Shown here: positions 33,682 through 42,071 of the stretch, piece after piece
Layout of the letters: each line of letters opens with the position of its first letter
How positions within the stretch are numbered: the first letter of the stretch is position 1
Source: Hutsoniella sourekii ATCC 700629
Lineage (GTDB): Bacteria; Bacillota; Bacilli; Lactobacillales; Aerococcaceae
DNA length: 59,671 nucleotides
Assembly: GCF_000518205.1 (NCBI RefSeq)
Contig: NZ_KI912400.1
Location: 1 to 59,671, forward strand
Reading direction: 5' to 3'
The notes under the pieces: model-generated
The model's input: the letters and a program-made list of their open reading frames with translations, nothing else
Database searches by the model: none
What the model was told of the DNA's origin: nothing
Program-made: the position numbers and the translations under genes

Positions 33682-34752
33682 ATGAACAAAAAACAGACGA
33701 TATATTTCCCGGATTACACGATCGGCCTCGATGCTTATGATGCGGTGGTTGATATTTGCCGCCCTTATGGTCAGACTGTAGCTATTATCGGGGGTCAGAC
33801 AGCGCTATCGAAAGCAGGTGATTTGATTGAGGCTTCTCTAACTGACAGTGACATGGAAGTCTTAATTGTAGAACCCTACGGTGGCGAAGCTAGTTATGAG
33901 AACGTAGAACGCCTTGGAGCGATCAAGGAAGTACAAGCAGCGGATCTCTTATTCGCGGTTGGAGGAGGACGTGCTCAGGACACGGTGAAGAATCTCGCAG
34001 CGGAACTGGATAAGCCTTTGTTTACCTTTCCCACGATTGCGTCTAATTGCGCTCCAGTAACGGAAGTGTGTGTGATGTATACGCAGACAGGTGAGATGAA
34101 GGACCTTTATTATCGTCCAAAGCCACCGATTCATTGCTTTATCAATAGTCAGGTGATTGCCCAAGCGCCCGCTCGCTATTTATGGGCCGGGATTGGGGAC
34201 GCTTTGTCTAAGGAGATTGAATCTCATTTTTCGGCTCGTGGTCGTGATTTATCCTATCAGGATGCCCTAGCATTAGCTAGCAATACGGGCACCAACCAGC
34301 GCTTGATGCGAGACGGTAAAGCAGCTTTAGATTCTGTTCACCAGGATCAGGTTAACTCCGCTTTAGAAAGTGTGATCCAAGATATTATCATTTCGACCGG
34401 TATCACATCGATTATTATTGATCCTGGATACAATATTGGCTTGGCTCACTCCTTCTATAATGCGGCTACTTACTCGCCCAAGGCTAGCCGTCATGAACAC
34501 GGGGCCTTAGTTAGTTATGGTCTTTTGATTCTATTGACTATTGATCAAGCCCTCCAGGAGCGGGATCAACTGCATGCTTTTATGAAAACGGTAGACCTGC
34601 CAACCCAACTAGGAGCCATTGATTTGTCTGATCCCCAGGACCTTGATCTCGTTCTTGATAAGATGATGCAGCAACCGGACCACCGAGTCTCTCCATATCC
34701 AATAAATAAAGAAATGGTCAAAAAAGCCATCCAAGCCTTAGAATCTCTTTAA
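33682..34752 (+). CDS. Iron-containing alcohol dehydrogenase / glycerol dehydrogenase-like protein
   Basis: 356 residues. GldA-type fold with the nucleotide motif AVGGGRAQDTVK near residue 94, TIASNCAPVT, and metal ligands in GDALSKEIE, LAHSFYNA and HEHGALVSYG. The metal is zinc or iron. The alcohol substrate is unknown; glycerol dehydrogenase is the nearest named type. AAGGAGG precedes the ATG. A possible promoter is TTAAAT-N16-TATAAT ending at 33659. Confidence 0.86.
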   Translation: MNKKQTIYFPDYTIGLDAYDAVVDICRPYGQTVAIIGGQTALSKAGDLIEASLTDSDMEVLIVEPYGGEASYENVERLGAIKEVQAADLLFAVGGGRAQDTVKNLAAELDKPLFTFPTIASNCAPVTEVCVMYTQTGEMKDLYYRPKPPIHCFINSQVIAQAPARYLWAGIGDALSKEIESHFSARGRDLSYQDALALASNTGTNQRLMRDGKAALDSVHQDQVNSALESVIQDIIISTGITSIIIDPGYNIGLAHSFYNAATYSPKASRHEHGALVSYGLLILLTIDQALQERDQLHAFMKTVDLPTQLGAIDLSDPQDLDLVLDKMMQQPDHRVSPYPINKEMVKKAIQALESL

Positions 34753-34766
34753 TAATATTGAACAGC

Positions 34767-34830
34767 AAAAATCCCATGTGAGCCACCAACCGATCGAAAG
34801 AGGAAGGTGACCTGGACATGGGATTTTATC
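34767..34830. terminator. Terminator
   Basis: AAAAATCCCATGT (34767-34779) pairs with ACATGGGATTTT (34816-34827), with a long loop. It lies between the convergent dehydrogenase and FNT genes. Confidence 0.75.
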
Positions 34831-34842
34831 TTTAACTAAGGA

Positions 34843-35619
34843 TTATTTTCGGTGATTCAGCCACTGATAGCCACCACCCATAATGAGTCCACCACCAATA
34901 TAATTACCAATAAAGGTGATCAACCAATGGACGAGAATATGGGGCCAGGTAAAGTCGGGCATATAGTTACCCGCTAAGAAATGCGCGAGACTAAAGCTAG
35001 CAAAGTTAGCGATGACGTGTTCAAAGCCAAACAAAACAAAGATAGCAATGGGACCAAAAATAAAGACAATCTTACTCCAATCATCCCGCATTCGGTTGGC
35101 GCCTAGAATGGCTGTATTCACTAACATATTCGCCAAGATGGCATCCAAAAAGACAGTGCCGAGTGACTTGTTAAACTTACCTGTGACGACAGTAAATAAA
35201 TAATGGTCTGCCTGAACGGCTTGGAAAGCGGAGCTATATCTCAGGGCTAGCGCTAGAAAAACACTGCCCAGCAAGTTGCCTAGAAGACACATCAGTAAGG
35301 TCTTAACCAATTCTCTCCACTGAATCTCCCCTTCTAAGGCGGCAGAGGTCAGATACATCATATTAGAAGTCGCTAGCTCCGTATTCATGAAGATAATCAT
35401 AACCAGACCCCATGGGAAGAGACTAGTATAAATTAATTTAGCCATACCTGGATGGTCAGCAAAATAATTGGCGGCAAAGATAGCAATGAGGCCTCCAAAA
35501 GTGAGAAACACTCCAGCTAAAAAACTGCGAAAGAAATAACGACCAGGAGACTGATGACAGAGTGTAACCTTTACTTGAGCGGCTTGGTAATTAGCCGCCA
35601 TGAAGGAAGATGATGACAA
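34843..35619 (-). CDS. Formate/nitrite transporter family protein
   Basis: 258 residues and six membrane helices in the FNT pattern: GGLIAIFAANYF, TSNMMYLTSAALEG, NLLGSVFLALAL, NMLVNTAIL, GFEHVIANFASF. FNT pentamers carry formate, nitrite, hydrosulfide or lactate-type anions; which one is unknown. TTG at 35619 has AAAGGAG seven bases upstream, better than the internal ATG six codons later. A clear promoter lies upstream. Confidence 0.9.
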   Translation of the reverse strand: MSSSSFMAANYQAAQVKVTLCHQSPGRYFFRSFLAGVFLTFGGLIAIFAANYFADHPGMAKLIYTSLFPWGLVMIIFMNTELATSNMMYLTSAALEGEIQWRELVKTLLMCLLGNLLGSVFLALALRYSSAFQAVQADHYLFTVVTGKFNKSLGTVFLDAILANMLVNTAILGANRMRDDWSKIVFIFGPIAIFVLFGFEHVIANFASFSLAHFLAGNYMPDFTWPHILVHWLITFIGNYIGGGLIMGGGYQWLNHRK

Positions 35620-35655
35620 GTTAAAGCTCCTTTCCCAAGCTAAAATTTAAAAATG

Positions 35656-35684
35656 ATTATAGCCTAAGATCCTGATTAATTCAA
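35656..35684 (-). promoter_or_regulatory. FNT gene promoter
   Basis: TTGAAT (35684-35679), 17 bases, TATAAT (35661-35656). Apart from this and the terminator at 35817, nothing is recognised in the 270-base gap. Confidence 0.75.
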
Positions 35685-35816
35685 CTATTCAAAAAAGCGA
35701 CCAAAAAGGACTAAAGACTATAAAAAGGTCGATTCGATTAGTCTCTTGAGTCGCCCTGGACAGTTTGTTTAATTTTTGGATGGTTGGGGATAAAGTTCGG
35801 GATTTTGCCCCATTCA

Positions 35817-35866
35817 TAAAAACACCACCAAAGAGCAATTAGATAGCTGTTCTTTAGTGGTGTTTG
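35817..35866 (-). terminator. Flavin reductase operon terminator
   Basis: AAACACCACTAAAGA pairs with TCTTTGGTGGTGTTT over a long loop, then TTTTATG on the minus strand. Confidence 0.85.
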
Positions 35867-35891
35867 CCCGCTTCAGACCTTAATGAGCGGT

Positions 35892-37118
35892 CTATTTTTG
35901 TGAGGCGCTAGAGGTAGTATCAGTTTCTACCTTGGTAGCTGGCTTAGCGGTGGCTTCTAATTTAGGACTGGCTTGGGTTGAAGCACCCGTTACTGCATCT
36001 GCATTGGGATCATCCACTAATTTCTGGCCGGTTTGGGCTAGATACCAGTCAATGATCGGTTTTAGGTCATGGATATATTCATTGATGCCCATGTAAGCGC
36101 CGTTTTCGTCATACATGGCTTGATAATTGTGGACAATATATTTTTCAGGGTAGTCTTTCTTGATGTGCATTCTAATAACATCTTTTTGGCCTGAACGTAA
36201 TTTTTGTACCACTGAAGCGGCTCCTGCTTGGGCGCGATCAGGGTGAACAACCCCTAGAGGAGAACCGACGCTTTCAGGTGTACGAGGAGCTAACATATCA
36301 CTAGCGTCCTTGTGGTGATTATAGTAGAGATACTGGTTGTTGTAATCAGCATAGGTGATTTCAAGTGGCAGTGAATTCAACAAGTAATTTAATTGGTTAA
36401 CTGTTAGCACTCCGCGGTCCAGCTTAACGTAGTCATCACCTTCACAGGCTTGAACCTTCTCTGCCGCTTGTTCTACCCAGTCATCAGCGTTCATATCAAC
36501 ATCAATTGTAGTATCAATAGGCTGAGTCGCCATCAGGTCTTCTTCAGGCAGTTTTTCTGGTTCTTCTAAGACTTCCACGGCATCGATAAACTTCAGGAAG
36601 TTCTCCAAGCAGAGCGTTAAGAAGTCAATGGTCCGTTGGTTGTTGAGATCTCCTTCTTCATCGAAGGCATCCTTGACGGATCCTAGTAAGAATTCATTCC
36701 CCGGCATGGTCAAGGCATTAACGCCCGGTGCTTCTAGAATTTTACGTAAATGAACTTGGGCTCGTGACGATCCTTGGCTAAACCAAGAAGCTCCAATAAT
36801 CATGACTGGCTTGTTAGCTAGTGGGTGGATATTAAATGATAGCCATTCAATCACACTTTTTAAGGCTGAAGGAATCGTATGGTTATGTTCAGGTGTTGAA
36901 ATAATGACACCGTCAGCTTGGCGGATACGACGAGCAATACCTTGAATTACCGGACTATTAGTTTGGTCATCGCTTTGGTTGAAAAGGGGGACATCCTTAA
37001 TTTCGATGATATCTAGATCGAATAAGGGACCATACCATTTTTGGATGTATTGAAGGAGCATGCGGTTGTGAGACTTTTCGGCAGCAGAACCAACAATACC
37101 GACTAATTTTTTCTTCAT
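35892..37118 (-). CDS. NADPH-dependent FMN reductase fused to PAS-like domain and flavinylation-like tail
   Basis: 408 residues, no signal peptide. Residues 1-180 form a flavodoxin-like FMN reductase: [41 protein letters not shown], and [15 protein letters not shown]. About residues 240-355 look like a PAS domain ([18 protein letters not shown], then [17 protein letters not shown]), like that of DUF438 proteins. The tail has DAVTGAST at 374-381, matching the Dxx(S/T)GA(S/T) site where ApbE attaches FMN to threonine, here Thr377. A soluble reductase with a covalent flavin would be a self-contained electron-transfer chain, but no apbE lies in the window. The last 27 residues are Ser/Thr/Ala-rich. 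Confidence 0.8.
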   Translation of the reverse strand: MKKKLVGIVGSAAEKSHNRMLLQYIQKWYGPLFDLDIIEIKDVPLFNQSDDQTNSPVIQGIARRIRQADGVIISTPEHNHTIPSALKSVIEWLSFNIHPLANKPVMIIGASWFSQGSSRAQVHLRKILEAPGVNALTMPGNEFLLGSVKDAFDEEGDLNNQRTIDFLTLCLENFLKFIDAVEVLEEPEKLPEEDLMATQPIDTTIDVDMNADDWVEQAAEKVQACEGDDYVKLDRGVLTVNQLNYLLNSLPLEITYADYNNQYLYYNHHKDASDMLAPRTPESVGSPLGVVHPDRAQAGAASVVQKLRSGQKDVIRMHIKKDYPEKYIVHNYQAMYDENGAYMGINEYIHDLKPIIDWYLAQTGQKLVDDPNADAVTGASTQASPKLEATAKPATKVETDTTSSASQK

Positions 37119-37141
37119 GATAGATTTCCTCCTTGGATGAT

Positions 37142-37825
37142 TTATTCAGCGTGCTTAGCCGCTTCTTGGGCTTGTTCTTCCTGGTCTTGAATAGCGGTCT
37201 CGATGGCTTGATCTTGGCCTTCATCATCCCACTCGAAATCTGCCGCTTCCTTCTTGTTGCGCTTATGACTGCGCTTTAATTGTTTAGAAATGGTAATAAA
37301 ATCTAAGAAGTCATAGAAGATGTCTTCTAACTTTTCGATTGTTTCGTTGTTAGTTAGATTACCTTCTTCATCAAAGGCTTGTAGCGAGTGACTTAATAGG
37401 AATTCAGAGTTAGGCATCACAAAGCCACGAATATCTGGAGAGTCTAAGATTTGACGTAAGTGTTGTTGGGCCCTTGATGAACCTAGAATCCCGTATGAGG
37501 CGCCTGTAATCATGATTGGCTTGCCAACCAGAGGGGTAATACCGTAAGACAACCAGTGAAGCGCATTAGAAAGAGCGGCTGTTACCGAGTGGTCATATTC
37601 AGGAGCACCGATAATTAGGCCATCAGCGGCTTCAATCTTAGCTGCCACTTCTTGAACACAATCAGGGACTTGCTTGTCTTCTGGCTTATTGAAGAGCGGG
37701 AATTCCTTGATCTCAGCTAATTCAATCTCAGCGTCTTCTTGGAAGTGCTTTTGGATATACTGAAGTAAGGTCCGGTTGGTAGAATGGTCAGAATTGGTGC
37801 CGACAAGGCAAATAATCTTAGTCAT
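37142..37825 (-). CDS. NADPH-dependent FMN reductase family protein
   Basis: 227 residues from the ATG at 37825, nine bases after AGGAGG; another ATG two codons earlier is too close. It is a paralogue of the N-terminal part of the next gene: [59 protein letters not shown] basic segment and an acidic Gln/Glu tail follow the flavodoxin fold. It lies between the Rgg-like regulator and the fused reductase, with gaps of about 20 bases, so the three form an operon. The natural electron acceptor is unknown. Confidence 0.87.
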   Translation of the reverse strand: MTKIICLVGTNSDHSTNRTLLQYIQKHFQEDAEIELAEIKEFPLFNKPEDKQVPDCVQEVAAKIEAADGLIIGAPEYDHSVTAALSNALHWLSYGITPLVGKPIMITGASYGILGSSRAQQHLRQILDSPDIRGFVMPNSEFLLSHSLQAFDEEGNLTNNETIEKLEDIFYDFLDFITISKQLKRSHKRNKKEAADFEWDDEGQDQAIETAIQDQEEQAQEAAKHAE

Positions 37826-37848
37826 AGTCATCTTCCTCCTAAAATAAA

Positions 37849-38706
37849 TTATATGATTTGCTCACGCAATGTATCTAGCTCAGCTAGTAAATTGGTATTA
37901 CGGTTGATTTTGGCATAAGCTCTAGCATCGTAAAATAATTCTTGAATCTTCTCTTTATCCTCTTCTTGGATGATGGCATTTCGTAAAAGTTGCATGGCGG
38001 CTCGGGCCAGATAATAAGTGATATGGTTATCAGCGCAAATAGAGAGGGCATAGTTCAATAAAGCGTTAGATATTTCCATCTCATGGATGTGAGCATGATA
38101 GACACCCGATTGGTAGACAATATGGAGCACTCGCCAAGTCTCTTCAGTTGTCTGGGTTGGGAAATGATAGATTTCTTTCATGGTGCGACTGAAATAGAAA
38201 TCAGCCTTTTCCAAATCTCCTTCACGCATATAGACCATACCCGTTCCTGCATAGGCAAGAAGGCGGTAGATATCCAGATGCGTCTGGCGGTCTGCGAGTA
38301 GAATTTGATCAAAGACAAATAAAATTTCAAAGGCGGGAGCACCTAGGTAAATCATTAGAAAGCCCTTGATATAATGATAACGCTGGCAAATTTCACTGTC
38401 AGATTCTTCATCAAGCTGGATGGTCTCTAATAAGTCCCAAGCTTGTTGATATTCCATGGTAATTAATTTAAATTCTGCTTGGTTTAACTTTTCAATTACT
38501 TCACTTTGCTCTACGCCTACCCGAGGGAAGAGGTCTCCTAGGCTAATTCCTAGCCGGCTACAGAGGGCCTGCAGGATCTTTAAGTTAGGAATTTGGTTAT
38601 TATTTTCAAAGCGACTCAAGGTAGCCTGAGTGCATATGCCCTCCGCTAACTCACTTTGTGAATAACCGCGCTCTTTGCGAACAGCAATGAAGTAATCGAT
38701 GTTCAT
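37849..38706 (-). CDS. Rgg-like transcriptional regulator (HTH plus TPR)
   Basis: 285 residues. An XRE-type HTH at 5-60 (RKERGYSQSELAEGICTQA, LSRFENNNQIP), then helical repeats to the end. This is the architecture of Rgg/GadR/MutR or PlcR-type regulators that can bind short peptides. No short hydrophobic peptide gene was found beside it. It is first in the flavin reductase operon. Its promoter holds a cre-like site, so carbon catabolite control is likely. Confidence 0.85.
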   Translation of the reverse strand: MNIDYFIAVRKERGYSQSELAEGICTQATLSRFENNNQIPNLKILQALCSRLGISLGDLFPRVGVEQSEVIEKLNQAEFKLITMEYQQAWDLLETIQLDEESDSEICQRYHYIKGFLMIYLGAPAFEILFVFDQILLADRQTHLDIYRLLAYAGTGMVYMREGDLEKADFYFSRTMKEIYHFPTQTTEETWRVLHIVYQSGVYHAHIHEMEISNALLNYALSICADNHITYYLARAAMQLLRNAIIQEEDKEKIQELFYDARAYAKINRNTNLLAELDTLREQII

Positions 38707-38762
38707 TTGATAGTTTCTCCTTTCTTTTCAATAGACAGATGAATCATTACTAACCCTATTAG

Positions 38763-38791
38763 ATTATACGTGGAAACGGTGACAGGGTCAA
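38763..38791 (-). promoter_or_regulatory. Promoter with CcpA cre-like site
   Basis: TTGACC (38791-38786), 17 bases, TATAAT (38768-38763). The plus-strand sequence TGGAAACGGTGACA (38771-38784) fits TGNAANCGNTNNCA in all fixed positions and lies between -35 and -10, where CcpA would block RNA polymerase. The remaining upstream stretch to 38920 is AT-rich with no other signal seen. Confidence 0.65.
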
Positions 38792-38922
38792 TAATATACA
38801 CAAATTATATATAATAAAATATATAAAACTTAGCCAGAGTATTAGTGAAAGATTTATATAAATAGTTTACGAGAGCCGAGGAGACGAATCAAGCTAGACG
38901 AGGTTCAAGTTGACTGGCGGGC

Positions 38923-38951
38923 AATAAAAAAAGACACCCTGAGGTGCCTTT
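38923..38951 (-). terminator. folT-tautomerase operon terminator
   Basis: AAAGGCACC / GGTGTCTTT stem with loop TCAG on the minus strand, then seven T. Confidence 0.9.
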
Positions 38952-38954
38952 AAT

Positions 38955-39125
38955 TTAATCTTTCTTATGGTAATAATCTTCCTTCTTCATGTCTTCAAAG
39001 ATAACATGAATATTTTCACGCGGTGCGCCGGCGTGTTGGTGGACAGTTTCGATGATTTCTTGGGCCATTTGAGCCTTAGCTTCAGGACTTCTTCCTTCAA
39101 CTAATTGAATCCGTACAAAAGGCAT
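38955..39125 (-). CDS. 4-oxalocrotonate tautomerase family protein
   Basis: 56 residues. It begins MPFVRIQLVEGRSPEAKAQM, so the catalytic Pro2 that becomes the N-terminus is present, with family residues Arg and the HVIFEDMKKEDY segment. Such enzymes tautomerise enol acids, but the natural substrate in Firmicutes (YwhB/YolI type) is often unknown. It starts 12 bases after folT with a strong AAGGAGG, so it belongs to the same THF-controlled operon. Too short for many gene finders. Confidence 0.88.
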   Translation of the reverse strand: MPFVRIQLVEGRSPEAKAQMAQEIIETVHQHAGAPRENIHVIFEDMKKEDYYHKKD

Positions 39126-39137
39126 AGATCTTCCTCC

Positions 39138-39683
39138 TTAAAATTGAATCCGACTGATGACTTGTTTGATCTGTGGAAAGCGGAAAATAAAACTTAAAAT
39201 GAGCGTATTCAGTGGAAGCGAAATCGCATTCTTAAGGATACGCATCGGCATGAAGACGACCCAAGCCTTGTCTTGTAAGATTCGAATCCATAGTGAATTT
39301 AATCCTAGATTAACAATCAAAGTGACCAAGGTAACGGCTACAAGGATCGACTTCCAGTTGATGGGCCGTCTCCAGAAGAAATAACCGTAAATAAAACCAG
39401 CCAGGCCAGATGCTAGGTCAAAACCAATAAAGAATTGTTGACCAGTAATCACAGCGTTCAAGACACTTTGAAGGAAGGCGGCTAGGGCGCCGTACCAAGG
39501 GCCAAGAATGGCCCCAAAAAACGCGGTTCCAATAAAGCCGAAGCCCATCTTCACCATATTGCCAACATTGAATGCAGGAATTAATCCCAAGGCAAAGCGA
39601 AAGGCAAACAGGACAGCCATAACCGTAATATGGCGTGCTGTAAGCTTGCCGATTGAACCGCGTGAGCGAAGTGATGTAAACAT
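39138..39683 (-). CDS. folT: Folate ECF transporter S component FolT
   Basis: 181 residues from ATG 39683, after AAGGAGAG. About six membrane helices; the folate-type S-component sequence is seen in FALGLIPAFNVGNMVKMGFGFIGTAFFGAILGP and FDLASGLAGFIYGYFF, and the end PMRILKNAISLPLNTLIL. It captures folate for a shared ECF module. Reading further upstream gives a longer ORF, but that part is the THF riboswitch. An SD-hiding hairpin lies just before the start. Confidence 0.92.
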   Translation of the reverse strand: MFTSLRSRGSIGKLTARHITVMAVLFAFRFALGLIPAFNVGNMVKMGFGFIGTAFFGAILGPWYGALAAFLQSVLNAVITGQQFFIGFDLASGLAGFIYGYFFWRRPINWKSILVAVTLVTLIVNLGLNSLWIRILQDKAWVVFMPMRILKNAISLPLNTLILSFIFRFPQIKQVISRIQF

Positions 39684-39690
39684 AATAAAT

Positions 39691-39808
39691 CTCTCCTTCT
39701 GATCAGAGAGCCAACAAGTTGGCAGCGAATGCGAAAGTAAACCGCGACATTCGTCTTCGTACCCAGGCAACATTCCATCCGGGGTCACTTAACGCTTACT
39801 TTCTACTC
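39691..39808 (-). promoter_or_regulatory. THF riboswitch of folT
   Basis: The minus strand has the THF core: GTAAGCGTTAAGTGACC, GGATGGAATGTTGCC, ACGAAGACGAATGTCGCGG (39800-39737). P1 pairs GAAAGTAA with TTACTTTC. Downstream, CTCTC (39710-39706) can pair with GAGAG (39695-39691), hiding the ribosome site, while GCCAAC..GTTGGC offers an alternative hairpin. This suggests translation control. Confidence 0.88.
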
Positions 39809-39928
39809 TGAATTTTTATTTTGCCATTAGTTTAGCTGATTAAGTACTAGTTGGCAATAGGCTATTAATCATTTTGCCATTAAAAAGTGGATTCAACTAG
39901 AAAGTATTAACCAGTTTCTCATTTTTTC

Positions 39929-39957
39929 TTGACTTTTACTTTTTGGCTCGTTATGAT
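39929..39957 (+). promoter_or_regulatory. Promoter of T-box leader 2
   Basis: TTGACT (39929-39934), 17 bases, TATGAT (39952-39957). The same two hexamers and spacing occur before T-box 3. Confidence 0.85.
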
Positions 39958-39964
39958 ATCTGTG

Positions 39965-40216
39965 TATATATGAAACGCTATGAGATGTTGAGTACATCCC
40001 CTTAGACCCTTAGAGAGCCTGCGCTTGGTGCAAGCAGGTGGCTAGTTGGATGGAAGATGGACATGGAGCGGTCAGCTAGAGGACCTAGTTGAACGGGTGA
40101 GCCCGTTAGGATCTAAGCCTATCTTTAAGATAGGTAGGAGGCATAATTTTTTATGCGAATAAAGGTGGTACCACGAAGTTAGACTCTCGTCCTTTTTATA
40201 AGGATGAGAGTATTTT
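39965..40216 (+). promoter_or_regulatory. T-box leader 2 (methionine-type) of metNI
   Basis: Stem I block AGAGAGCCTGCGCTTGGTGC, likely specifier ATG (40057-40059) in GAAGATG, T-box sequence AAGGTGGTACCACG (40162-40175), and terminator ACTCTCGTCCTT / AAGGATGAGAGT with ATTTTTG. It should sense uncharged tRNA-Met. Confidence 0.9.
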
Positions 40217-40232
40217 TGTTAGGAGGTAAATG

Positions 40233-41318
40233 ATGATTCATTTAGAAGATATTAGTGTCATATTCGAAGCGGATGACCGAATTGTCACAGCTGTAAAGGA
40301 TGTTGACCTACGCGTTGAGCGTGGAGAGATCTATGGCATTGTCGGATACTCAGGCGCAGGGAAGTCTACCCTGGTTCGAACAATTAACCTATTACAACGC
40401 CCAACCCAAGGTTCGGTTCATGTGAATGGGCAAGACTTGATGAACTTGTCAGCTAGTGAACTCAGAGAGGCACGCAAGAAGATTGGGATGATCTTTCAAC
40501 ACTTCAATTTGATGGAATCTCGGACAATTTTTGAAAATGTTGCCTACCCACTCAAGGGTAGTGGCTTGAGTAAGGAACAAGTGCGGGACAAGGTCTTGGA
40601 ATTATTGGATCTAGTGGGACTGAAGACTAAGACGGATGACTACCCAAGCCAGCTGTCAGGGGGACAAAAGCAACGGGTCGCTATTGCAAGAGCCTTAGCT
40701 AATGATCCTGACATCCTCCTCTGTGATGAAGCGACTAGTGCATTAGACCCTAAGACTACCTCATCGATCTTGGAACTGTTGCGGGAACTCAATCAGAAGT
40801 TAAATATCACCATGGTGGTTATTACCCACGAAATGGCCGTAGTTAAGGACCTATGTGACCGAGTAGCTGTAATGGAGAATGGTCAAGTCTTAGAAGAGGG
40901 AACGATTCTGGATATGTTCACCAATCCGAAGGAAGCCTTAACTCGGGAATTTATCAATACGGCGACTCACTTTGACCAAGAGATTGCCAAAGTAATTGCC
41001 CACCCAATGACCCACGACCTTGTCGCTAGTGGTGAGATTTACCGGCTAACCTATGTAGGTGCGGATACTATGAAGCCATTAATTGCTAACTTGGTACGTG
41101 AATATGATGTCGATGCCAATATTATTTATGGTCATGTGGAAATTATTCAAGGGACTCCAACTGGAAACTTGTTGATTGCTATTCAAGGTGAGCCTAACAA
41201 TATTGCTCAGGCCCTAGCCTTCTTAGATCAAGAAGAACATATTGCTATCGAGTCGATGAATGCCATTATCCAACAAGAGTATACCGATCAGCAACAATTG
41301 ATTGAGGAGGTCTTATAA
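40233..41318 (+). CDS. metN: Methionine ABC transporter ATP-binding protein MetN
   Basis: 361 residues. Walker A GYSGAGKST near residue 37, LSGGQKQR, DEATSALDPKT, VITHEMAVV. A C-terminal NIL domain (about 265-345) binds methionine and inhibits transport. Of two adjacent ATG codons, 40233 lies at the better distance from AGGAGG. It is translated with metI by a TAATG overlap. The T-box leader makes expression depend on tRNA-Met charging. Confidence 0.95.
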   Translation: MIHLEDISVIFEADDRIVTAVKDVDLRVERGEIYGIVGYSGAGKSTLVRTINLLQRPTQGSVHVNGQDLMNLSASELREARKKIGMIFQHFNLMESRTIFENVAYPLKGSGLSKEQVRDKVLELLDLVGLKTKTDDYPSQLSGGQKQRVAIARALANDPDILLCDEATSALDPKTTSSILELLRELNQKLNITMVVITHEMAVVKDLCDRVAVMENGQVLEEGTILDMFTNPKEALTREFINTATHFDQEIAKVIAHPMTHDLVASGEIYRLTYVGADTMKPLIANLVREYDVDANIIYGHVEIIQGTPTGNLLIAIQGEPNNIAQALAFLDQEEHIAIESMNAIIQQEYTDQQQLIEEVL

Positions 41319-42019
41319 TGCCATTATTATTAACAACCAATGCTTTTATTGAACAATATTTCCCTTATGCTTGGGATTTGCGGGAAGAATTTGTCACTGC
41401 CACTTGGGAGACCCTCTATATGTTGGGCTTGGCAGTTGTCTTTGGCGGGTTCTTTGGACTTGTTCTAGGAATTGTGATGACTGTCACTGGACCCGGTGGT
41501 ATTCTAGAAAATAAGCCTGTCTATAAGGTCTTAGATAGTCTGATTAATGTCTTCCGTTCGATTCCATTTATTATCTTATTGGCCTTATTAATTAACGTCA
41601 CGCGAGCGATTGTTGGAACAACCATTGGAGCCACCGCTGCTTCCGTTCCAATTATTGCTTCAACGATTCCATTCTTTGCTCGTCAAGTTGAGATAGCTCT
41701 CTTGGAAGTCGATCCGGGGGTTGTCGAAGCAGCTGAAGCGATGGGGTCCAGTCCGATGGATATCATTATTCGCGTCTATCTAAGAGAGGGACTCCCTGCC
41801 TTGCTTAGAGTGAGTGCCTCAACCATTATTAATGTCATTGGCTTAACAGCTATGGCTGGTTCTGTTGGTGGGGGCGGTCTAGGAACGATGGCCATTGCTC
41901 GTGGTTACCAACGAAGCCGGATGGACATTATTCTAGTGTCAACGGTGTTAATCTTACTTGTGGTACTTGTTAGTCAACTCTTCTTTAACTGGTTGATTCG
42001 CCGAGCCACCCATAAATAA
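41318..42019 (+). CDS. metI: Methionine ABC transporter permease MetI
   Basis: 233 residues and five membrane helices. EAA-loop region: VEAAEAMGSSPMDIIIRVYLREGLPALL, preceded by FRSIPFIILLALLI, both typical of MetI. It joins MetN and any of three MetQ-type binding proteins in the window. A terminator follows at once. Confidence 0.95.
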   Translation: MPLLLTTNAFIEQYFPYAWDLREEFVTATWETLYMLGLAVVFGGFFGLVLGIVMTVTGPGGILENKPVYKVLDSLINVFRSIPFIILLALLINVTRAIVGTTIGATAASVPIIASTIPFFARQVEIALLEVDPGVVEAAEAMGSSPMDIIIRVYLREGLPALLRVSASTIINVIGLTAMAGSVGGGGLGTMAIARGYQRSRMDIILVSTVLILLVVLVSQLFFNWLIRRATHK

Positions 42020-42023
42020 AATA

Positions 42024-42070
42024 AACCATCCGATAGAAAAGTTTTACTTTCGCTATCGGATGGTTCTTTA
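42024..42070. terminator. metNI terminator, bidirectional
   Basis: A 13-bp stem AACCATCCGATAG / CTATCGGATGGTT (42024-42036 with 42053-42065). It also faces the aminotransferase gene. Confidence 0.88.
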
Positions 42071-42071
42071 A

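Noticed and set aside
39684-39788. N-terminal extension of folT
   Set aside because: The added codons translate the THF riboswitch and the SD-hiding hairpin; the ATG at 39683 has a proper ribosome site.
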